Made by a program: the position numbers and the translations under genes
Part shown: positions 63,448 through 64,000 of the stretch, piece by piece
Position numbering within the stretch: position 1 is the stretch's first letter
How the letters are laid out: every line of letters starts with the position of its first letter
Source: Spirosoma pollinicola
Lineage (GTDB): Bacteria > Bacteroidota > Bacteroidia > Cytophagales > Spirosomataceae
DNA: 64,000 bases
Assembly (NCBI RefSeq): GCF_002831565.1
Contig: NZ_CP025096.1
Coordinates: 7,555,014 to 7,619,013 of the forward strand
Direction of reading: 5' to 3'
Notes under the pieces: generated by a model
Told to the model about the DNA's origin: nothing
Database searches by the model: none
Seen by the model: the letters and a program-made list of their open reading frames with translations, nothing else

Positions 63448-64000
63448 ATAAGATTTTTCTCGGCTCGGTTACTGGTCAGCTTAAGAATGAACTGATTTAC
63501 CATCTTAACGTAAGGTTGCTCTGTTATGCTTTGTTAACAGGTAAATGGACGTATCAATCTGGCTCAATTGATATAGTAACGTTATTTATCTAGTTTCTTC
63601 TACCTACTACTGTTGAAGAAGCACTCGTTAGTAACCACTATTTTGCTAATTCTCCCTAAACTGTTAAGGTTGATTCAGAGACGAAACGGTCTCTTTGCCA
63701 TGATTGTAAATGGATTATAGTCGCATAGGATACGTCCATAACTAATGAACTCGAACGTAGTAAGCCGTAGTTAGAATAGCGCAGCCGAAGTAAGCTACCT
63801 TAGGCGCACTCCATGATTTAGCGCGCAGGGCATCCTTAACAAAACCCATTCAGCCTGGGCAAATCTGCTGCTCTAAAAACTAGTTAGTTTAACTATATAA
63901 TAGTTAAGTGACTCTATTATAACAGGTTAACGCGCTGTTTTTGAGCAGAAGAGCAGGCGAACAAAAAAATAGTTATTTATTGTTGTCGAGTATATTATAT
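63448..64000. other. AT-rich end of window without a gene
   Basis: 553 bp with many stops in all frames. No RNA, terminator or repeat recognised. Confidence 0.45.

Overview
The window looks like chromosomal accessory DNA from a Bacteroidota bacterium, most likely Cytophagales and close to Spirosoma. That placement is inference from a SusC/SusD pair with a GH43 enzyme, a class-I LanB-type dehydratase, the mixture of one-gene AraC/TetR/HxlR/Rrf2 regulators, and the transposon families present. No rRNA or tRNA gene was seen.

Layout. 0-5.3 kb: the 3' part of a lantibiotic dehydratase, an unknown helical protein, a PAPS-reductase-like PP-loop protein and a DAO-type flavin oxidoreductase. 5.8-10.7 kb: a nested mobile element, in which an IS3-family element is interrupted by a group II intron and by an IS110-family element. 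10.9-14.3 kb: methyltransferase, DUF892 ferritin-like protein, a 28-aa membrane microprotein and an iron permease. 15-16.2 kb: a second IS110 type. 16.6-25.8 kb: an arabinose-type polysaccharide utilisation locus (isomerase-like protein, AraC regulator, SusC, SusD, GH43). 26-38 kb: many small oxidoreductase, monooxygenase, cyclase and SDR genes with their regulators. 38.2-40 kb: a decayed ISL3 element. 40.4-42.8 kb: BLUF photoreceptor, single-domain response regulator and LytTR protein. 43.5-48.4 kb: hypotheticals and frameshifted genes. 48.5-51.6 kb: an IS1182-family element carrying another copy of the first IS110. 51.7-63.4 kb: several reductase/regulator pairs, an HD phosphohydrolase, an MBL hydrolase and a methyltransferase.

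The main discovery is a mobile 16-bp hairpin repeat, called hp16 here. It has the plan 4-nt stem, 4-nt loop (usually NNCG), complementary 4-nt stem, 4-nt tail (usually NGCG). Its sequence varies, but the stem covaries. At least 18 copies interrupt transposase genes or IS leaders. Removing exactly 16 bp restores the transposase reading frame in every coding case, and comparing the two IS110 copies shows private insertions of exactly 16 bp. The IS1182 transposase alone carries seven. Both copies of one IS110 element sit at the exact centre of an hp16 copy with the same sequence, and the IS110 leader contains two 6-nt segments that match the two halves of that site, as a bridge RNA would. I saw no hp16 in an intact host gene.

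Other notable items are two paralogous 28-aa membrane microproteins, two MITEs sharing the IS1182 terminal repeat with perfect 4-bp target duplications, a TetR-type palindrome repeated before tetR and before the adjacent SDR gene, covarying hairpins at 11.8 and 13.1 kb, and several host genes broken by single stops or 1-nt frameshifts.
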